Shown one piece after another: positions 44,864 through 58,612 of a stretch of DNA of 64,000 nucleotides. The notes beneath the pieces were generated by a model. The model was given only the letters and a program-made list of their open reading frames with translations. It searched no databases and was not told the origin of the DNA. Source of the DNA: Volvox africanus (lineage: Eukaryota > Chlorophyta > Chlorophyceae > Chlamydomonadales > Volvocaceae). Within the stretch, counting starts at the first letter, position 1. Every line of letters begins with the position of its first letter. A program made the position numbers and the translations under genes. The stretch covers positions 310,001 through 374,000 of the forward strand of contig BSDZ01000039.1 in assembly GCA_030268105.1 (NCBI GenBank), read 5' to 3'.

Positions 44864-45945
44864 GTATCATGGGATGACAACCTGTCCAACCACACACTCA
44901 CACCTGTTCCGCAGCAGAGCTCCATCGTTGAGCACCGCCCTCCCCTCTCATTCAGTTTGTCCACCCATGCAGCTGTCCCCCCTGCTCATAACGCACGCAC
45001 CTGAATGATAGATGAAGCAAGAATGGTGAATTCCAGCGCTGAAGAGCAGGTGTGTGGCTTGCTTGCTTCATATGCGTGGCTTGCTTGTCAGTTCATTCAC
45101 AAGATAGGGCGGCATGCCATATGCATGCGATATGCCATCATGGCCGCCCCGTGAAGCACATACATGCATGCTTGCTTGCTTATGATGATGGATGGACTCA
45201 CACATGGAAATAGCACAACCGCTCCACCAAGATCAAGCAGACCTGCATGGGTGCAAAAATGGTTTTAAACACAGTCGTGCAGCGGCGGGTTGGGATGCAT
45301 GCCACACCTGTATTGCTTGGGAAACGAATTCTGCTAGCTAGCAACAAGTGCAAGAGGCACAAGTCAAGCAAGCGGCACAAGTCTAGCTAGTGGCACAAGT
45401 CTAGCTAGCGGCACAAGTCTAGCTAGTGGCACAAGTCAAGCTAGTGGCACCAATCTAGCTGGCGGCACCAGTCTAGCTAGCGGCACCAGTCTAGCTAGCC
45501 ACATGTGCCACTTGCTAGCCTGCCCGCTTGATGGTGCAGACGTTCTACACTTCTAGCTAGCCACATGTGCCACTTCTAGATACTACAAGCAAACCATCGG
45601 AAGGTCAAAAGAACATCACGCATGCGCCGTCTGGTTGATGCACCTGGTTGAACTGTCAGTAGTGGCTATCCATGCAAGCCACAGCTGTGTTTCTGTCATA
45701 TGCATGCATGCACCATCTATCTGTCTTTTCCGGATGACGTAGGACACACACGCTGCAACATGATGGATCTCTCTGCCACCAGATCCAGATGTGATGTGAT
45801 GCGATGTGATTTGGTTGAGACCAGTGCATGAGGCCTTGTGCAAGCTTACAGCCAAGATGTGATCCTTCAGATTTTCCTGCGGCAATGTGAGAGCCCACAC
45901 ATTGATGAGCATCCTGGATGAGCGTTCTGCTCAGCCGCACAGGCA

Positions 45946-46016
45946 GCTCACGCTGCGTTTTGTACTCAGGTCGGCGGATTCAGAGTCCACAGTGCTAACC
46001 ACTACACCACGCGAGC
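45946..46016 (-). tRNA. tRNA-Gln(CUG)-like, satellite copy 9
   Basis: T loop TACAAAA; followed by a second 1153-bp monomer, which breaks the dimer rhythm. Confidence 0.55.
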
Positions 46017-47098
46017 GTATCATGGGATGACAACCTGTCCAACCACACACTCACACCTGTTCCGCAGCAGAGCTCCATCGTTGAGCACCGCCCTCCCCTC
46101 TCATTCAGTTTGTCCACCCATGCAGCTGTCCCCCCTGCTCATAACGCACGCACCTGAATGATAGATGAAGCAAGAATGGTGAATTCCAGCGCTGAAGAGC
46201 AGGTGCGTGGCTTGCTTGCTTCATATGCGTGGCTTGCTTGTCAGTTCATTTGCAAGATAGGGCGGCATGCCATATGCATGCGATATGCCATCATGGCCGC
46301 CCCGTGAAGCACATACATGCATGCTTGCTTGCTTATGATGATGGATGGACTCACACATGGAAAGAGCACAACCGCTCCACCAAGATCAAGCAGACCTGCA
46401 TGGGTGCAAAAATGGTTTTAAACACAGTCGTGCAGCGGCGGGTTGGGATGCATGCCACACCTGTATTGCTTGGGAAACGAATTCTGCTAGCTAGCAACAA
46501 GTGCAAGAGGCACAAGTCAAGCAAGCGGCACAAGTCTAGCTAGTGGCACAAGTCTAGCTAGCGGCACAAGTCTAGCTAGTGGCACAAGTCAAGCTAGTGG
46601 CACCAATCTAGCTGGCGGCACCAGTCTAGCTAGCGGCACCAGTCTAGCTAGCCACATGTGCCACTTGCTAGCCTGCCCGCTTGATGGTGCAGACGTTCTA
46701 CACTTCTAGCTAGCCACATGTGCCACTTCTAGATACTACAAGCAAACCATCGGAAGGTCAAAAGAACATCACGCATGCGCCGTCTGGTTGATGCACCTGG
46801 TTGAACTGTCAGTAGTGGCTATCCATGCAAGCCACAGCTGTGTTTCTGTCATATGCATGCATGCACCATCTATCTGTCTTTTCCGGATGACGTAGGACAC
46901 ACACGCTGCAACATGATGGATCTCTCTGCCACCAGATCCCGATGTGATGTGATGCGATGTGATTTGGTTGAGACCAGTGCATGAGGCCTTGTGCAAGCTT
47001 ACAGCCAAGATGTGATCCTTCAGATTTTCCTGCGGCAATGTGAGAGCCCACACATTGATGAGCATCCTGGATGAGCGTTCTGCTCAGCCGCACAGGCA

Positions 47099-47169
47099 GC
47101 TCACGCTGCGTTTTGTACTCAGGTCGGCGGATTCAGAGTCCACAGTGCTAACCACTACACCACGCGAGC
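47099..47169 (-). tRNA. tRNA-Gln(CUG)-like, satellite copy 10
   Basis: T loop TACAAAA. Confidence 0.55.
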
Positions 47170-48185
47170 GTATCATGGGATGACAACCTGTCCAACCACA
47201 CACTCACACCTGTTCCGCAGCAGAGCTCCATCGTTGAGCACCGCCCTCCCCTCTCATTCAGTTTGTCCACCCATGCAGCTGTCCCCCCTGCTCATAACGC
47301 ACGCACCTGAATGATAGATGAAGCAAGAATGGTGAATTCCAGCGCTGAAGAGCAGGTGCGTGGCTTGCTTGCTTCATATGCGTGGCTTGCTTGTCAGTTC
47401 ATTTGCAAGATAGGGCGGCATGCCATATGCATGCGATATGCCATCATGGCCGCCCCGTGAAGCACATACATGCATGCTTGCTTGCTTATGATGATGGATG
47501 GACTCACACATGAAGAGAGCACAACCGCTCCACCAAGATCAAGCAGACCTGCATGGGTGCAAAAATGGTTTTAAACACAGTCGTGCAGCGGCGGGTTGGG
47601 ATGCATGCCACACCTGTATTGCTTGGGAAACGAATTCTGCTTGCTAGCAACAGGTGCAAGAGGCACAAGTCAAGCTAGCGGCACAAGTCTAGCTAGTGGC
47701 ACAAGTCAAGCTAGCGGCACACAAATCTAGCTGGCGGCACCAGTCTAGCTAGCGGCACAAGTCTAGCTAGCCAAATGTGCCACTTGCTAGCCTGCCCGCT
47801 TGATGGTGCAGACGTGTAGATACTACAAGCAAACCATTGGAAGGTCAAAAGAACATCACGCATGCGCCGTCTGGTTGATGCACCTGGTTGAACTGTCAGT
47901 AGTGGCTATCCATGCAAGCCACAGCTGTGTTTCTGTCATATGCATGCATGCACCATCTATCTGTCTTTTCCGGATGACGTAGGACACACACGCTGCAACA
48001 TGATGGATCTCTCTGCCACCAGATCCAGATGTGATGTGATGCGATGTGATTTGGTTGAGACCAGTGCATGAGGCCATGTGCAAGCTTACAGCCAAGATGT
48101 GATCCTTCAGATTTTCCTGCGGCAATGTGAGAGCCCACACATTGATGAGCATCCTGGATGAGCGTTCTGCTCAGCCGCACAGGCA

Positions 48186-48256
48186 GCTCACGCTGCGTTT
48201 TGTACTCAGGTCGGCGGATTCAGAGTCCACAGTGCTAACCACTACACCACGCGAGC
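48186..48256 (-). tRNA. tRNA-Gln(CUG)-like, satellite copy 11
   Basis: T loop TACAAAA; last copy of the dimer-type region. Confidence 0.55.
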
Positions 48257-49147
48257 GTATCATGGGATGACAACCTGTCCAACCACACACTCACACCTGT
48301 TCCGCAGCAGAGCTCCATCGTTGAGCACCGCCCTCCCCTCTCATTCAGTTTGTCCACCCATGCAGCTGTCCCCCCTGCTCATAACGCACGCACCTGAATG
48401 ATAGATGAAGCAAGAATGGTGAATTCCAGCGCTGAAGAGCAGGTGCGTGGCTTGCTTGCTTCATATGCGTGGCTTGCTTGTCAGTTCATTCACAAGATAG
48501 GGCGGCATGCCATGTGCATGCGATATGCCATCATGGCCGCCCCGTGAAGCACATACATGCATGCTTGCTTGCTTATGATGATGGATGGACTCACACATGG
48601 AAAGAGCACAACCGCTCCACCAAGATCAAGCAGACCTGCATGGGTGCAAAAATGGTTTTAAACACAGTCGTGCAGCGGCGGCACACAAATCTAGCTGGCA
48701 GCACCAGTCTAGCTGGCGGCACAAGTCTAGCTAGCCACATGTGCCACTTGCTAGCCTGCCTGCTTGATGGTGCAGACGTGCAGACTACAAGCAAACCATT
48801 GGAAGGTCAAAAGAACATCACGCATGCGCCGTCTGGTTGATGCACCTGGTTGAACTGTCAGTAGGGGCTATCCATGCAAGCCACAGCTGTGTTTCTGTCA
48901 TATGCATGCATGCACCATCTATCTGTCTTTTCCGGATGACGTAGGACACACACGCTGCAACATGATGGATCTCTCTGCCACCAGATCCCGATGTGATGTG
49001 ATGCGATGTGATTTGGTTGAGACCAGTGCATGAGGCAATGTGCAAGCTTAAAGTCAAGATGTGATCCTTCAGATTTTCCTGCGGCAACGTGAGAGCCCAC
49101 ACATTGATGAGCATCCTGGATGAGTGTTCTGCTCAGCCGCGCAGGCA

Positions 49148-49218
49148 GCTCACGCTGCTTTTTGTACTCAGGTCGGCGGATTCAGAGTCCACAGTGCTAA
49201 CCACTACACCACGCGAGC
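49148..49218 (-). tRNA. tRNA-Gln(CUG)-like, satellite copy 12 (T-stem variant)
   Basis: The 3' T-stem arm reads AGCAG instead of CGCAG, so its first position also differs; T loop TACAAAA. Confidence 0.5.
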
Positions 49219-50298
49219 GTATCATGAGATGACAACCTGTCCAACCACACACTCACACCTGTTCCGCAGCAGAGCTCCATCGTTGAGCACCGCCCTCCCC
49301 TTTCATTCAGTTTGTCCACCCATGCAGCTGTCCCCCCTGCTCATAACGCATGCACCTGAATGATAGATGAAGCAAGAATGGTGAGTTCCAGCGCTGAAGA
49401 GCAGGTGCGTGGCTTGCTTGCTTCATATGCGTGGCTTGCTTGTCAGTTCATTCGCAAGATAGGGCGGCATGCCATATGCATGCGATATGCCATCATGGCC
49501 GCCCCGTGAAGCACATACATGCATGCTTGCTTGCTTATGATGATGGATGGACTCACACATGGAAAGAGCACAACCGCTCCACCAAGATCAAGCAGACCTG
49601 CATGGGTGCAAAAATGGTTTTAAACACAGTCGTGCAGCGGCGGGTAGGGATGCATGCCACACCTGTATTGCTTGGGAAACGAATTCTGCTAGAATAACAA
49701 GTGCAAGAGGCACAAGTCAAGCTAGCGGCACAAGTCTAGCTAGTGGCACAAGTCTAGCTAGCGGCACAAGTCTAGCTAGTGGCACAAGTCAAGCTAGTGG
49801 CACCAATCTAGCTGGCGGCACCAGTCTAGCTAGCGGCACCAGTCTAGCTAGCCACATGTGCCACTTGCTAGCCTGCCCGCTTGATGGTGCAGACGTTCTA
49901 CACTTCTAGCTAGCCACATGTGCCACTTCTAGATACTACAAGCAAACCATCGGAAGGTCAAAAGAACATCACGCATGCGCCGTCTGGTTGATGCACCTGG
50001 TTGAACTGTCAGTAGTGGCTATCCATGCAAGCCACAGCTGTGTTTCTGTCATATGCATGCATGCACCATCTATCTGTCTTTTCCGGATGACGTAGGACAC
50101 ACACGCTGCAACATGATGGATCTCTCTGCCACCAGATCCCGATGTGATGTGATGCGATGTGATTTGGTTGAGACCAGTGCATGAGGCCTTGTGCAAGCTT
50201 ACAGCCAAGATGTGATCCTTCAGATTTTCCTGCGGCAATGTGAGAGCCCACACATTGATGAGCATCCTGGATGAGCGTTCTGCTCAGCCGCACAGGCA

Positions 50299-50369
50299 GC
50301 TCACGCTGCGTTTTGTACTCAGGTCGGCGGATTCAGAGTCCACAGTGCTAACCACTACACCACGCGAGC
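50299..50369 (-). tRNA. tRNA-Gln(CUG)-like, satellite copy 13
   Basis: T loop TACAAAA; first copy of the 964-bp block. Confidence 0.55.
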
Positions 50370-51262
50370 GTATCATGGGATGACAACCTGTCCAACCACA
50401 CACTCACACCTGTTCCGCAGCAGAGCTCCATCGTTGAGCACCGCCCTCCCCTTTCATTCAGTTTGTCCACCCATGCAGCTGTCCCCCCTGCTCATAACGC
50501 ACGCACCTGAATGATAGATGAAGCAAGAATGGTGAATTCCAGCGCTGAAGAGCAGGTGCGTGGCTTGCTTGCTTCATATGCGTGGCTTGCTTGTCAGTTC
50601 ATTCGCAAGATAGGGCGGCATGCCATATGCATGCGATATGCCATCATGGCCGCCCCGTGAAGCACATACATGCATGCTTGCTTGCTTATGATGATGGATG
50701 GACTCACACATGGAAATAGCACAACCGCTCCACCAAGATCAAGCAGACCTGCATGGGTGCAAAAATGGTTTTAAACACAGTCGTGCAGCGGCGGCTCACA
50801 AATCTAGCTGGCGGCACCAGTCTAGCTGGCGGCACAAGTCTAGCTAGCCACATGTGCCACTTGCTAGCCTGCCTGCTTGATGGTGCAGACGTGTAGATAC
50901 TACAAGCAAACCATTGGAAGGTCAAAAGAACATCACGCATGCGCCGTCTGGTTGATGCACCTGGTTGAACTGTCAGTAGTGGCTATCCATGCAAGCCACA
51001 GCTGTGTTTCTGTCATATGCATGCATGCACCATCTATCTGTCTTTTCCGGATGACGTAGGACACACACGCTGCAACATGATGGATCTCTCTGCCACCAGA
51101 TCCAGATGTGATGTGATGTGATGTGATTTGGTTGAGACCAGTGCATGAGGCAATGTGCAAGCTTACAGCCAAGATGTGATCCTTCAGATTTTCCTGCGGC
51201 AATGTGAGAGCCCACACATTGATGAGCATCCTGGATGAGCGTTCTGCTCAGCCGCACAGGCA

Positions 51263-51333
51263 GCTCACGCTGCCTTTTGTACTCAGGTCGGCGGATTCAG
51301 AGTCCACAGTGCTAACCACTACACCACGCGAGC
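51263..51333 (-). tRNA. tRNA-Gln(CUG)-like, satellite copy 14 (T-stem variant)
   Basis: The 3' T-stem arm reads GGCAG, losing one more pair; T loop TACAAAA. Confidence 0.5.
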
Positions 51334-52226
51334 GTATCATGAGATGACAACCTGTCCAACCACACACTCACACCTGTTCCGCAGCAGAGCTCCATCGTTG
51401 AGCACCGCCCTCCCCTTTCATTCAGTTTGTCCACCCATGCAGCTGTCCCCACTGCTCATAACGCACGCACCTGAATGATAGATGAAGCAAGAATGGTGAA
51501 TTCCAGCGCTGAAGAGCAGGTGCGTGGCTTGCTTGCTTCATATGCGTGGCTTGCTTGTCAGTTCATTCGCAAGATAGGGCGGCATGCCATATGCATGCGA
51601 TATGCCATCATGGCCGCCCCGTGAAGCACATACATGCATGCTTGCTTGCTTATGATGATGGATGGACTCACACATGGAAAGAGCACAACCGCTCCACCAA
51701 GATCAAGCAGACCTGCATGGGTGCAAAAATGGTTTTAAACACAGTCGTGCAGCGGCGGCACACAAATCTAGCTGGCGGCACCAGTCTAGCTGGCGGCACA
51801 AGTCTAGCTAGCCACATGTGCCACTTGCTAGCCTGCCTGCTTGATGGTGCAGACGTGTAGATACTACAAGCAAACCATTGGAAGGTCAAAAGAACATCAC
51901 GCATGCGCCGTCTGGTTGATGCACCTGGTTGAACTGTCAGTAGTGGCTATCCATGCAAGCCACAGCTGTGTTTCTGTCATATGCATGCATGCACCATCTA
52001 TCTGTCTTTTCCGGATGACGTAGGACACACACGCTGCAACATGATGGATCTCTCTGCCACCAGATCCCGATGTGATGTGATGCGATGTGATTTGGTTGAG
52101 ACCAGTGCATGAGGCAATGTGCAAGCTTACAGCCAAGATGTGATCCTTCAGATTTTCCTGCGGCAATGTGAGAGCCCACACATTGATGAGCATCCTGGAT
52201 GAGCGTTCTGCTCAGCCGCACAGGCA

Positions 52227-52297
52227 GCTCACGCTGCGTTTTGTACTCAGGTCGGCGGATTCAGAGTCCACAGTGCTAACCACTACACCACGCGAGC
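52227..52297 (-). tRNA. tRNA-Gln(CUG)-like, satellite copy 15
   Basis: T loop TACAAAA; 964-bp monomer. Confidence 0.55.
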
Positions 52298-53190
52298 GTA
52301 TCATGGGATGACAACCTGTCCAACCACACACTCACACCTGTTCCGCAGCAGAGCTCCATCGTTGAGCACCGCCCTCCCCTTTCATTCAGTTTGTCCACCC
52401 ATGCAGCTGTCCCCCCTGCTCATAACGCACGCACCTGAATGATAGATGAAGCAAGAATGGTGAATTCCAGCGCTGAAGAGCAGGTGCGTGGCTTGCTTGC
52501 TTCATATGCGTGGCTTGCTTGTCAGTTCATTCGCAAGATAGGGCGGCATGCCATATGCATGCGATATGCCATCATGGCCGCCCCGTGAAGCACATACATG
52601 CATGCTTGCTTGCTTATGATGATGGATGGACTCACACATGGAAAGAGCACAACCGCTCCACCAAGATCAAGCAGACCTGCATGGGTGCAAAAATGGTTTT
52701 AAACACAGTCGTGCAGCGGCGGCACACAAATCTAGCTGGCGGCACCAGTCTAGCTGGCGGCACAAGTCTAGCTAGCCACATGTGCCACTTGCTAGCCTGC
52801 CTGCTTGATGGTGCAGACGTGTAGATACTACAAGCAAACCATTGGAAGGTCAAAAGAACATCATGCATGCGCCGTCTGGTTGATGCACCTGGTTGAACTG
52901 TCAGTAGTGGCTATCCATGCAAGCCACAGCTGTGTTTCTGTCATATGCATGCATGCACCATCTATCTGTCTTTTCCGGATGACGTAGGACACACACGCTG
53001 CAACATGATGGATCTCTCTGCCACCAGATCCAGATGTGATGTGATGCGATGTGATTTGGTTGAGACCAGTGCATGAGGCAATGTGCAAGCTTACAGCCAA
53101 GATGTGATCCTTCAGATTTTCCTGCGGCAATGTGAGAGCCCACACATTGATGAGCATCCTGGATGAGCGTTCTGCTCAGCCGCACAGGCA

Positions 53191-53261
53191 GCTCACGCTG
53201 CGTTTTGTACTCAGGTCGGCGGATTCAGAGTCCACAGTGCTAACCACTACACCACGCGAGC
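53191..53261 (-). tRNA. tRNA-Gln(CUG)-like, satellite copy 16
   Basis: T loop TACAAAA; first of the most recently amplified units. Confidence 0.55.
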
Positions 53262-54154
53262 GTATCATGGGATGACAACCTGTCCAACCACACACTCACA
53301 CCTGTTCCGCAGCAGAGCTCCATCGTTGAGCACCGCCCTCCCCTCTCATTCAGTTTGTCCACCCATGCAGCTGTCCCCCCTGCTCATAAGGCACGCACCT
53401 GAATGATAGATGAAGCAAGAATGGTGAGTTCCAGCGCTGAAGAGCAGGTGCGTGGCTTGCTTGCTTCATATGCGTGGCTTGCTTGTCAGTTCATTCGCAA
53501 GATAGGGCGGCATGCCATATGCATGCGATATGCCATCATGGCCGCCCCGTGAAGCACATACATGCATGCTTGCTTGCTTATGATGATGGATGGACTCACA
53601 CATGGAAATAGCACAACCGCTCCACCAAGATCAAGCAGACCTGCATGGGTGCAAAAATGGTTTTAAACACAGTCGTGCAGCGGCGGCACACAAATCTAGC
53701 TGGCGGGACCAGTCTAGCTGGCGGCACAAGTCTAGCTAGCCACATGTGCCACTTGCTAGCCTGCCTGCTTGATGGTGCAGACGTGTAGATACTACAAGCA
53801 AACCATTGGAAGGTCAAAAGAACATCATGCATGCGCCGTCTGGTTGATGCACCTGGTTGAACTGTCAGTAGTGGCTATCCATGCAAGCCACAGCTGTGTT
53901 TCTGTCATATGCATGCATGCACCATCTATCTGTCTTTTCCGGATGACGTAGGACACACACGCTGCAACATGATGGATCTCTCTGCCACCAGATCCAGATG
54001 TGATGTGATGCGATGTGATTTGGTTGAGACCAGTGCATGAGGCAATGTGCAAGCTTACAGCCAAGATGTGATCCTTCAGATTTTCCTGCGGCAATGTGAG
54101 AGCCCACACATTGATGAGCATCCTGGATGAGCGTTCTGCTCAGCCGCACAGGCA

Positions 54155-54225
54155 GCTCACGCTGCGTTTTGTACTCAGGTCGGCGGATTCAGAGTCCACA
54201 GTGCTAACCACTACACCACGCGAGC
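54155..54225 (-). tRNA. tRNA-Gln(CUG)-like, satellite copy 17
   Basis: T loop TACAAAA; identical to copy 16. Confidence 0.55.
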
Positions 54226-55118
54226 GTATCATGGGATGACAACCTGTCCAACCACACACTCACACCTGTTCCGCAGCAGAGCTCCATCGTTGAGCACCGC
54301 CCTCCCCTCTCATTCAGTTTGTCCACCCATGCAGCTGTCCCCCCTGCTCATAAGGCACGCACCTGAATGATAGATGAAGCAAGAATGGTGAGTTCCAGCG
54401 CTGAAGAGCAGGTGCGTGGCTTGCTTGCTTCATATGCGTGGCTTGCTTGTCAGTTCATTCGCAAGATAGGGCGGCATGCCATATGCATGCGATATGCCAT
54501 CATGGCCGCCCCGTGAAGCACATACATGCATGCTTGCTTGCTTATGATGATGGATGGACTCACACATGGAAATAGCACAACCGCTCCACCAAGATCAAGC
54601 AGACCTGCATGGGTGCAAAAATGGTTTTAAACACAGTCGTGCAGCGGCGGCACACAAATCTAGCTGGCGGGACCAGTCTAGCTGGCGGCACAAGTCTAGC
54701 TAGCCACATGTGCCACTTGCTAGCCTGCCTGCTTGATGGTGCAGACGTGTAGATACTACAAGCAAACCATTGGAAGGTCAAAAGAACATCATGCATGCGC
54801 CGTCTGGTTGATGCACCTGGTTGAACTGTCAGTAGTGGCTATCCATGCAAGCCACAGCTGTGTTTCTGTCATATGCATGCATGCACCATCTATCTGTCTT
54901 TTCCGGATGACGTAGGACACACACGCTGCAACATGATGGATCTCTCTGCCACCAGATCCAGATGTGATGTGATGCGATGTGATTTGGTTGAGACCAGTGC
55001 ATGAGGCAATGTGCAAGCTTACAGCCAAGATGTGATCCTTCAGATTTTCCTGCGGCAATGTGAGAGCCCACACATTGATGAGCATCCTGGATGAGCGTTC
55101 TGCTCAGCCGCACAGGCA

Positions 55119-55189
55119 GCTCACGCTGCGTTTTGTACTCAGGTCGGCGGATTCAGAGTCCACAGTGCTAACCACTACACCACGCGAGC
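55119..55189 (-). tRNA. tRNA-Gln(CUG)-like, satellite copy 18
   Basis: T loop TACAAAA; end of the 964-bp block. Confidence 0.55.
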
Positions 55190-56271
55190 GTATCATGGGA
55201 TGACAACCTGTCCAACCACACACTCACACCTGTTCCGCAGCAGAGCTCCATCGTTGAGCACCGCCCTCCCCTCTCATTCAGTTTGTCCACCCATGCAGCT
55301 GTCCCCCCTGCTCATAAGGCACGCACCTGAATGATAGATGAAGCAAGAATGGTGAGTTCCAGCGCTGAAGAGCAGGTGCGTGGCTTGCTTGCTTCATATG
55401 CGTGGCTTGCTTGTCAGTTCATTCGCAAGATAGGGCGGCATGCCATATGCATGCGATATGCCATCATGGCCGCCCCGTGAAGCACATACATGCATGCTTG
55501 CTTGCTTATGATGATGGATGGACTCACACATGGAAATAGCACAACCGCTCCACCAAGATCAAGCAGACCTGCATGGGTGCAAAAATGGTTTTAAACACAG
55601 TCGTGCAGCGGCGGGTAGGGATGCATGCCACACCTGTATTGCTTGGGAAACGAATTCTGCTAGCTAGCAACAAGTGCAAGAGGCACAAGTCAAGCTAGCG
55701 GCACAAGTCTAGCTAGTGGCACAAGTCAAGCTAGCGGCACAAGTCTAGCTAGTGGCACAAGTCAAGCTAGTGGCACCAATCTAGCTGGCGGCACCAGTCT
55801 AGCTAGCGGCACCAGTCTAGCTAGCCACATGTGCCACTTGCTAGCCTGCCCGCTTGATGGTGCAGACGTTCTACACTTCTAGCTAGCCACATGTGCCACT
55901 TCTAGATACTACAAGCAAACCATCGGAAGGTCAAAAGAACATCACGCATGCGCCGTCTGGTTGATGCACCTGGTTGAACTGTCAGTAGTGGCTATCCATG
56001 CAAGCCACAGCTGTGTTTCTGTCATATGCATGCATGCACCATCTATCTGTCTTTTCCGGATGACATAGGACACACACGCTGCAACATGATAGATCTCTCT
56101 GCCACCAGATCCAGATGTGATGTGATGCGATGTGATTTGGTTGAGACCAGTGCATGAGGCAATGTGCAAGCTTACAGTCAAGATGTGATCCTTCAGATTT
56201 TCCTGCGGCAATGTGAGAGCCCACACATTGATGAGCATCCTGGATGAGTGTTCTGCTCAGCCGCGCAGGCA

Positions 56272-56342
56272 GCTCACGCTGAGATTTGAAGTCAGGTCCG
56301 CGGATTCAGAGTCCACAGTGCTAACCACTACACCACGCGAGC
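56272..56342 (-). tRNA. tRNA-Gln(CUG)-like, satellite copy 19, canonical T loop
   Basis: T loop TTCAAAT as in functional tRNA-Gln, so the internal B box is near consensus. T stem CTGAC/CTCAG has one C-C mismatch. The variable region is GGAC instead of CGAC. Confidence 0.62.
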
Positions 56343-57424
56343 GTATCATGGGATGACAACCTATTCAACCACACACTCACACCTGTTCCGCAGCAGAGCT
56401 CCATCGTTGAGCACCGCCCTCCCCTCTCATTCAGTTTGTCCACCCATGCAGCTGTCCCCCCTGCTCATAACGCACGCACCTGAATGATAGATGAAGCAAG
56501 AATGGTGAATTCCAGCGCTGAAGAGCAGGTGCGTGGCTTGCTTGCTTCATATGCGTGGCTTGCTTGTCAGTTCATTCGCAAGATAGGGCGGCATGCCATA
56601 TGCATGCGATATGCCATCATGGCCGCCCCGTGAAGCACATACATGCATGCTTGCTTGCTTATGATGATGGATGGACTCACACATGGAAATAGCACAACCG
56701 CTCCACCAAGATCAAGCAGACCTGCATGGGTGCAAAAATGGTTTTAAACACAGTCGTGCAGCGGCGGGTTGGGATGCATGCCACACCTGTATTGCTTGGG
56801 AAACGAATTCTGCTAGCTAGCAACAAGTGCAAGAGGCACAAGTCAAGCTAGCGGCACAAGTCTAGCTAGTGGCACAAGTCAAGCTAGCGGCACAAGTCTA
56901 GCTAGTGGCACAAGTCAAGCTAGTGGCACCAATCTAGCTGGCGGCACCAGTCTAGCTAGCGGCACAAGTCTAGCTAGCCACATGTGCCACTTGCTAGCCT
57001 GCCCGCTTGATGGTGCAGACGTTCTACACTTCTAGCTAGCCACATGTGCCACTTCTAGATACTACAAGCAAACCATCGGAAGGTCAAAAGAACATCACGC
57101 ATGCGCCGTCTGGTTGATGCACCTGGTTGAACTGTCAGTAGTGGCTATCCATGCAAGCCACAGCTGTGTTTCTGTCATATGCATGCATGCACCATCTATC
57201 TGTCTTTTCCGGATGACGTAGGACACACACGCTGCAACATGATGGATCTCTCTGCCACCAGATCCAGATGTGATGTGATGCGATGTGATTTGGTTGAGAC
57301 CAGTGCATGAGGCCATGTGCAAGCTTACAGCCAAGATGTGATCCTTCAGATTTTCCTGCGGCAATGTGAGAGCCCACACATTGATGAGCATCCTGGATGA
57401 GCGTTCTGCTCAGCCGCACAGGCA

Positions 57425-57495
57425 GCTCACGCTGCGTTTTGTACTCAGGTCGGCGGATTCAGAGTCCACAGTGCTAACCACTACACCACGCGAGC
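57425..57495 (-). tRNA. tRNA-Gln(CUG)-like, satellite copy 20
   Basis: T loop TACAAAA; a majority-type monomer lying between canonical-loop monomers. Confidence 0.55.
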
Positions 57496-58541
57496 GTATC
57501 ATGGGATGACAACCTGTCCAACCACACACTCACACCTGTTCCGCAGCAGAGCTCCATCGTTGAGCACCGCCCTCCCCTTTCATTCAGTTTGTCCACCCAT
57601 GCAGCTGTCCCCACTGCTCATAACGCATGCACCTGAATGATAGATGAAGCAAGAATGGTGAGTTCCAGCGCTGAAGAGCAGGTGCGTGGCTTGCTTGCTT
57701 CATATGCGTGGCTTGCTTGTCAGTTCATTCGCAAGATAGGGCGGCATGCCATATGCATGCGATATGCCATCATGGCCGCCCCGTGAAGCACATACATGCA
57801 TGCTTGCTTGCTTATGATGATGGATGGACTCACACATGGAAAGAGCACAACCGCTCCACCAAGATCAAGCAGACCTGCATGGGTGCAAAAATGGTTTTAA
57901 ACACAGTCGTGCAGCGGCGGGTAGGGATGCATGCCACACCTGTATTGCTTGGGAAACGAATTCTGCTAGCTAGCAACAAGTGCAAGAGGCACAAGTCAAG
58001 CTAGCGGCACAAGTCTAGCTAGTGGCACAAGTCAAGCTAGTGGCACCAATCTAGCTGGCGGCACCAGTCTAGCTAGCGGCACCAGTCTAGCTAGCCACAT
58101 GTGCCACTTGCTAGCCTGCCCGCTTGATGGTGCAGACGTTCTACACTTCTAGCTAGCCACATGTGCCACTTCTAGATACTACAAGCAAACCATCGGAAGG
58201 TCAAAAGAACATCACGCATGCGCCGTCTGGTTGATGCACCTGGTTGAACTGTCAGTAGTGGCTATCCATGCAAGCCACAGCTGTGTTTCTGTCATATGCA
58301 TGCATGCACCATCTATCTGTCTTTTCCGGATGACATAGGACACACACGCTGCAACATGATAGATCTCTCTGCCACCAGATCCAGATGTGATGTGATGCGA
58401 TGTGATTTGGTTGAGACCAGTGCATGAGGCAATGTGCAAGCTTACAGTCAAGATGTGATCCTTCAGATTTTCCTGCGGCAATGTGAGAGCCCACACATTG
58501 ATGAGCATCCTGGATGAGTGTTCTGCTCAGCCGCGCAGGCA

Positions 58542-58612
58542 GCTCACGCTGAGATTTGAAGTCAGGTCGGCGGATTCAGAGTCCACAGTGCTAACCACTA
58601 CACCACGCGAGC
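58542..58612 (-). tRNA. tRNA-Gln(CUG)-like, satellite copy 21, canonical T loop
   Basis: T loop TTCAAAT, T stem CTGAC/CTCAG, variable region CGAC. Apart from one T-stem mismatch all stems pair. Confidence 0.62.

Larger units (their letters stand above)
38073..46480. repeat. Higher-order repeat, 2240-bp dimers
   Basis: Alternating 1087- and 1153-bp monomers form a 2240-bp unit repeated three times (38073, 40313, 42553), with a partial fourth from 44793. Units appear nearly identical; a visible difference is TTTGCAAG at 42856 where the others have TTCACAAG. A further 2240-bp dimer lies at 45946-48185. Confidence 0.88.
50299..55118. repeat. Higher-order block of five 964-bp short monomers
   Basis: Five successive units of exactly 964 bp. 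The units from 53191 share private variants (GGCGGGACCAG at 53704 and 54668; CATAAGGCACG at 53387, 54351 and 55315), so they derive from one another by recent amplification. Confidence 0.88.
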
